In this document: in pieces, positions 61,301-64,000 of the stretch
How positions within the stretch are numbered: the stretch's first letter is position 1
How the letters are laid out: each line of letters begins with the position of its first letter
Source: Streptomyces sp. NBC_01754
GTDB taxonomy: Bacteria; Actinomycetota; Actinomycetes; Streptomycetales; Streptomycetaceae
Assembly (NCBI RefSeq): GCF_035918015.1
Contig: NZ_CP109132.1
Coordinates: 1,612,001-1,676,000, forward strand
Length of the DNA: 64,000 bases
Reading direction: 5' to 3'
The notes under the pieces: generated by a model
Databases searched by the model: none
Seen by the model: only the letters and a program-made list of their open reading frames with translations
Told to the model about the DNA's origin: nothing
Position numbers and translations under genes: made by a program

Positions 61301-62904
61301 ATGGCGTCCAGTGGCGGGTTGGTGACCTGGGCGAAGAGCTGGGTGAAGTAGTCGAAGAGCAGCCGGGGGCGGGCGGAGAGTGCGGCGATCGGCGCGTCCG
61401 TGCCCATGGAGCCCAGCGGTTCCCCGGCGGTGCGGGCCATCGGGGCGAGGATGACGCGGAGCTCTTCCTCGGTGTAGCCGAAGGTCTGCTGCCGGCGGGT
61501 GACGGAGGCGTGGGTGTGGACGATGTGTTCGCGCTCGGGGAGGTCTTCGAGCTGGATCTCGCCGGTTTCCAGCCATTCGGCGTAGGGCTGTTCGGCGGCG
61601 AGGGACGCCTTGATCTCGTCGTCCTCGACGATGCGGTGCTCGGCGGTGTCGACGAGGAACATCCGGCCGGGCTGGAGGCGGCCCTTGCGGACGACCCTGG
61701 CGGGGTCGATGTCCAGGACGCCGACCTCGGAGGAGAGCACGACGAGGCCGTCGTCGGTGACCCAGTAGCGGCCGGGGCGCAGGCCGTTGCGGTCGAGGAC
61801 CGCGCCGACCTGGACGCCGTCGGTGAAGGTGACGCAGGCCGGGCCGTCCCAGGGCTCCATCATCGCGGAGTGGTACTGGTAGAAGGCGCGTCGGGCGGGG
61901 TCCATGGAGGCGTGGTTCTCCCAGGCCTCGGGGACCATCATCAGCACCGAGTGGGGCAGCGAGCGGCCGCCGAGGTGGAGGAGTTCCAGGACCTCGTCGA
62001 AGGAGGCGGAGTCGGAGGCGTCCGGGGTGCAGACGGGGAGGACGCGGTCGAGCGCGGTTTCGCCGAACAGGCCGGAGGCCAGCTGGGATTCGCGGGCCTT
62101 CATCCAGTTGCGGTTGCCCTTGACCGTGTTGATCTCGCCGTTGTGCGCGACGAATCGGTACGGGTGCGCGAGCGGCCAGCTGGGGAAGGTGTTGGTGGAG
62201 AACCGTGAGTGGACCAGTGCGACCGCGGTGGCGAAGCGGGGGTCGGAGAGGTCCGGGAAGAACGGCTCCAGCTGCCCGGTGGTGAGCATGCCCTTGTACA
62301 CGACCGTGCGGGCGGACAGCGAGGGGAAGTACACCCCGGCCTCACGCTCGGCGCGCTTGCGCAGGACGAACGCCTTGCGGTCGAGCGCGATGCCGGTGGC
62401 GGGTCCGGCCTCGGCCCGCGTCCGGGGGGCGCTCGCGGCGACGAACAGCTGGCGGAACTCGGGCATGGTGGCGCGGGCGCCCTTGCCGAGGATGTCCGGC
62501 GTGACCGGGACCTGGCGCCAGCCGAGGACGTCGAGGCCCTCTTCGGCGGCGATCTCCTCGATCCGCCGGACGGATGGCGTGGCGTCGTCCGCGGGCAGGA
62601 AGGCGGTACCGACGGCGTAGGCGCCGGCCTCGGGGAGGGTGAACCCGGCCTCCTCGCGGAGGAAGGCGTCCGGGACCTGTAGAAGGATGCCGGCTCCGTC
62701 ACCCGAGTCGGGTTCGGATCCGGTGGCTCCGCGGTGTTCGAGGTTGCGCAGCACGGTCAGCGCCTGCTCGACCAGTTCATGGCCGGCCACACCGGTCAGG
62801 GTGGCCACGAACCCGACACCGCAGGCGTCGTGCTCGTTACGGGGGTCGTACATCCCCTGCTGGGCGGGGCGACCGTCCATGGGCGACCAGGCGTCGGAAC
62901 GCAT
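58318..62904 (-). CDS. gltB: Glutamate synthase [NADPH] large subunit
   Basis: 1528-aa GOGAT subunit, turning glutamine and 2-oxoglutarate into two glutamates. Class II glutaminase begins [16 protein letters not shown]; Cys28 is the nucleophile and should become residue 1 after removal of a 27-residue leader. FMN/synthase domain: [67 protein letters not shown] segment, and the 3Fe-4S cysteines [23 protein letters not shown]. The C-terminal beta-helix has repeated G-rich turns. GGGAGAG before ATG 62904. The 5' leader lies at 62905-63288. Confidence 0.97.
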   Translation of the reverse strand: MRSDAWSPMDGRPAQQGMYDPRNEHDACGVGFVATLTGVAGHELVEQALTVLRNLEHRGATGSEPDSGDGAGILLQVPDAFLREEAGFTLPEAGAYAVGTAFLPADDATPSVRRIEEIAAEEGLDVLGWRQVPVTPDILGKGARATMPEFRQLFVAASAPRTRAEAGPATGIALDRKAFVLRKRAEREAGVYFPSLSARTVVYKGMLTTGQLEPFFPDLSDPRFATAVALVHSRFSTNTFPSWPLAHPYRFVAHNGEINTVKGNRNWMKARESQLASGLFGETALDRVLPVCTPDASDSASFDEVLELLHLGGRSLPHSVLMMVPEAWENHASMDPARRAFYQYHSAMMEPWDGPACVTFTDGVQVGAVLDRNGLRPGRYWVTDDGLVVLSSEVGVLDIDPARVVRKGRLQPGRMFLVDTAEHRIVEDDEIKASLAAEQPYAEWLETGEIQLEDLPEREHIVHTHASVTRRQQTFGYTEEELRVILAPMARTAGEPLGSMGTDAPIAALSARPRLLFDYFTQLFAQVTNPPLDAIREELVTSLRSVLGPQGNLLEPTAASCRGVALPFPVIDNDELAKLIHINADGDMPGMKAATLAGLYRVGGGGDALAARIEEIRTEVDAAIEDGARLVVLSDRHSDAEHAPIPSLLLTSAVHHHLIRTKQRTQVGLLVEAGDVREVHHVALLIGYGAAAVNPYLAMESVEDLVRAGTFIEGVETEQAIRNLIHALGKGVLKVMSKMGVSTVASYRGAQVFEAVGLDEAFVARYFNGTATKIGGAGLDVVAKEVAARHAKAYPASGISASHRALEIGGEYQWRREGEPHLFDPETVFRLQHATRDRRYDVFKKYTDRVDEQSERLMTLRGLFALKSDREPVPLDEVESAAEIVRRFSTGAMSYGSISQEAHETLAVAMNQLGGKSNTGEGGEDAERLYDPARRSAIKQVASGRFGVTSEYLVNADDIQIKMAQGAKPGEGGQLPGHKVYPWVARTRHSTPGVGLISPPPHHDIYSIEDLAQLIHDLKNANPAARIHVKLVSEVGVGTVAAGVSKAHADVVLISGHDGGTGASPLTSLKHAGGPWELGLAETQQTLLLNGLRDRIVVQTDGQLKTGRDVVVAALLGAEEFGFATAPLVVSGCVMMRVCHLDTCPVGIATQNPVLRSRFSGKAEHIVNFFEFIAEEVREILAELGFRTVEEAVGHAELLDTERAVTHWKAQGLDLAPLFHVPDLPEGAVRHRVNDQDHGLAKALDNELIELAADALEAENAEAARPVRAQIAIRNINRTVGTMLGHEVTKRFGGAGLPENTVDLTFTGSAGQSFGAFLPRGVTLRLEGDANDYVGKGLSGGRVIVRPDRGADHLAEYSTIAGNTIGYGATGGEIFLRGRTGERFCVRNSGATVVSEGVGDHGCEYMTGGHAVVLGETGRNFAAGMSGGTAYVIDLDPDNVNTGNLGAVHGLDTADRQWLHDVVRRHQEETGSTVAEKLLADWDTAAARFSKIIPTTYQAVLAAKDAAELAGLSEQETTEKMMEAATHG

Positions 62905-63288
62905 GGGCTCTCCCGTCGTCGTCGTGGCATGTGCTGTGCCGAGGGACGACGTTGGCCCTCTGCGAAATTTTATGCAGGGTACATGATGGGACGCTTCTCA
63001 AAAAGCGGATTCGTCGTTCCAACATGCGGACACCGCGGAGGCGTGGTGGAGGGGGTCAGGGCCGGACTTAGCCTGGGGACGGCTGTCCGGGCGACCGCAG
63101 GCAGCAGGCGTCGTTGCCTGCGGTGTGTACGCCTTTTTCCCGGCGGTCGTCGAATTGAAACCGCCGAGTAGCGACTACTTATGTGAACCTCTGCATAGTG
63201 TCTCACTTTACTGGCGCCCCTCCCCCGCCGCCCGGCGCCGTGTGCCACGACGTACGCGTCCACGGGGCGCGGCGCCCCCGCGGGGCGG
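62905..63288 (-). promoter_or_regulatory. gltB upstream region with palindrome and hairpin
   Basis: No gene seen. The AT-richer stretch contains a perfect 13-nt palindrome AGTAG-CGA-CTACT (63167-63179), a GAAAC half-site six nt before it on the plus strand, and a 10-bp hairpin (63094-63103 with 63115-63124) on the gltB leader. TAAAAT at about 62969 on the minus strand could be a -10. GAAAC/GTnAC half-sites recall GlnR, but their order does not match the usual box, so control by GlnR is only a possibility. Confidence 0.4.
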
Positions 63289-64000
63289 TCAGCCGCCCGT
63301 CGCGACGCCGAACAGGGTGCCGAGGCCGTAGGTGATCGCGGCGGCCGCCCCGCCGAGGACGAGCTGGCGCAGCCCGCTGAACCACCAGGTACGCGCCGTC
63401 ACCCGGGCCACGACCGCCCCGCAGCCGAAGAGACCCACGAGGGCGAGCAGCACGGCGGGCCACAGCACGGTGGCACCGAGCAGGTACGGCAGTACGGGAA
63501 GCAGGGCGCCCAGCGCGAAGGCCCCGAAGGAGGACACCGCCGCGACCAGCGGCGAGGGCAGGTCGCCGGGGTCTATGCCGAGTTCTTCGCGGGCGTGGAT
63601 CTCCAGCGCCTGCTCCGGGTCCTTCGACAGCTGGCTCGCCACTTCGCGGGCGAGGGCGGGTTCGACGCCCCGGGACACGTACAGCGCGGCGAGCTCCTCC
63701 ATCTCGTCCTGGGGGTGCTTGCGCAGCTCACGGCGCTCGACGGCGAGCTCGGCCTCGACGAGTTCGCGCTGCGAGGCGACCGAGGTGTACTCGCCGGCCG
63801 CCATGGAGAACGCGCCGGCGGCCAGTCCGGCGAGGCCGGTGATGACGATGGTCTGCTGGGAGACCGCTCCTCCGGCGACGCCCGTCATGAGGGCCAGGTT
63901 GGAGACGAGTCCGTCCATGGCTCCGAACACCGCGGGCCGCAGCCAGCCGCCGTTCACGTCGCGGTGGGTGTGGTTGTCGCGGTGTGCCTCGTGCAGGACT
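63289..64000 (-). CDS. VIT1/CCC1-family iron/manganese transporter, start beyond right edge
   Basis: Membrane protein that moves Fe2+/Mn2+ out of the cytoplasm or into stores. The visible part has GGWLRPAVFGAMDGLVSNLALMTGVAGG, AAGAFSMAAGEYTSVASQRELVEAEL (with the family's acidic metal-binding loop), an ELAALYVSRGVEP...LAREVASQLSKDPEQALEIHAREELGID cytoplasmic metal domain, and three more helices to the C-terminus. Codons continue past 63957 to the window edge (LHEAHRDNHTHRDV), matching relatives that have this His-rich N-terminus, so the start lies outside. Confidence 0.88.
   Translation of the reverse strand, partial: VLHEAHRDNHTHRDVNGGWLRPAVFGAMDGLVSNLALMTGVAGGAVSQQTIVITGLAGLAAGAFSMAAGEYTSVASQRELVEAELAVERRELRKHPQDEMEELAALYVSRGVEPALAREVASQLSKDPEQALEIHAREELGIDPGDLPSPLVAAVSSFGAFALGALLPVLPYLLGATVLWPAVLLALVGLFGCGAVVARVTARTWWFSGLRQLVLGGAAAAITYGLGTLFGVATGG

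Noticed and set aside
58132..62208. Plus-strand open frame of over 1300 codons opposite gltB
   Set aside because: It is the antisense of gltB, produced by high GC content; its protein is Gly/Val/Ala-rich with no domain, and gltB is unmistakable.

Overview
The window is very GC-rich actinobacterial chromosome, almost certainly Streptomyces. The signs are strong G/C bias at third codon positions, many GTG starts, 4-bp ATGA/GTGA gene overlaps, several probably leaderless genes, rare TTA (bldA-type) codons, and families typical of the genus (DUF6343, DUF4232 lipoprotein, ANTAR regulator, SWIM/SNF2 pair, HTH-LAGLIDADG protein). From memory, the backbone rpsA - polA - liv - ANTAR regulator - pyk - gltDB resembles the SCO1996-SCO2027 part of the S. 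coelicolor core chromosome. I see no prophage, insertion sequence, CRISPR array or rRNA.

Layout. 0-5.8 kb: the 5' part of a urea transporter running off the left edge, a FluC fluoride-channel pair, a secreted cupin, an HxlR regulator divergent from an AlaA-type aminotransferase with stacked palindromes between them, an HXXEE-family remnant and a ComB-like phosphatase. 5.9-11.5 kb: an SNF2 helicase/SWIM protein operon behind a PafBC-type DNA-damage promoter, and an SPFH membrane protein. 11.7-24.8 kb: small lipoproteins, methyltransferases, coaE, a PAC2 protein, rpsA with a long leader, hrpB, a secreted transglycosylase and a DUF4184 membrane protein. 24.9-30.6 kb: polA, again with a PafBC-type promoter, divergent from an FdhF/YdeP-like molybdoenzyme and a PaaI-type thioesterase.

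31.2-37.0 kb is a five-gene branched-chain amino-acid ABC operon (livK-hairpin-livH-livM-livG-livF). It is followed by an ANTAR response regulator and by the most unusual locus: a well-folded class I tRNA with a CAA anticodon (37857-37931), next to a free-standing HTH-LAGLIDADG protein that carries a TTA codon. pyk and a Tat-exported 5'-nucleotidase follow. 42.4-48.0 kb holds a two-gene cassette (hydroxylase plus PLP decarboxylase, like DesB/DesA but without DesC/DesD) and pepN. 48.3-56.7 kb holds an MHYT protein, chorismate mutase, a predicted HExxH metallopeptidase, an ankyrin/HEAT protein, a cold-shock pair (csp with structured leader, DEAD-box helicase), a PPOX protein, a VWA protein and a rhomboid protease. 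56.9-62.9 kb is gltBD; the right edge cuts a VIT/CCC1-type transporter.

Functional links. Nitrogen and amino-acid metabolism recurs (urea uptake, alanine aminotransferase, liv, glutamate synthase). The two PafBC-like promoters suggest that polA and the SNF2/SWIM pair belong to one LexA-independent damage regulon. The tRNA/LAGLIDADG locus is the best candidate for an undescribed system.
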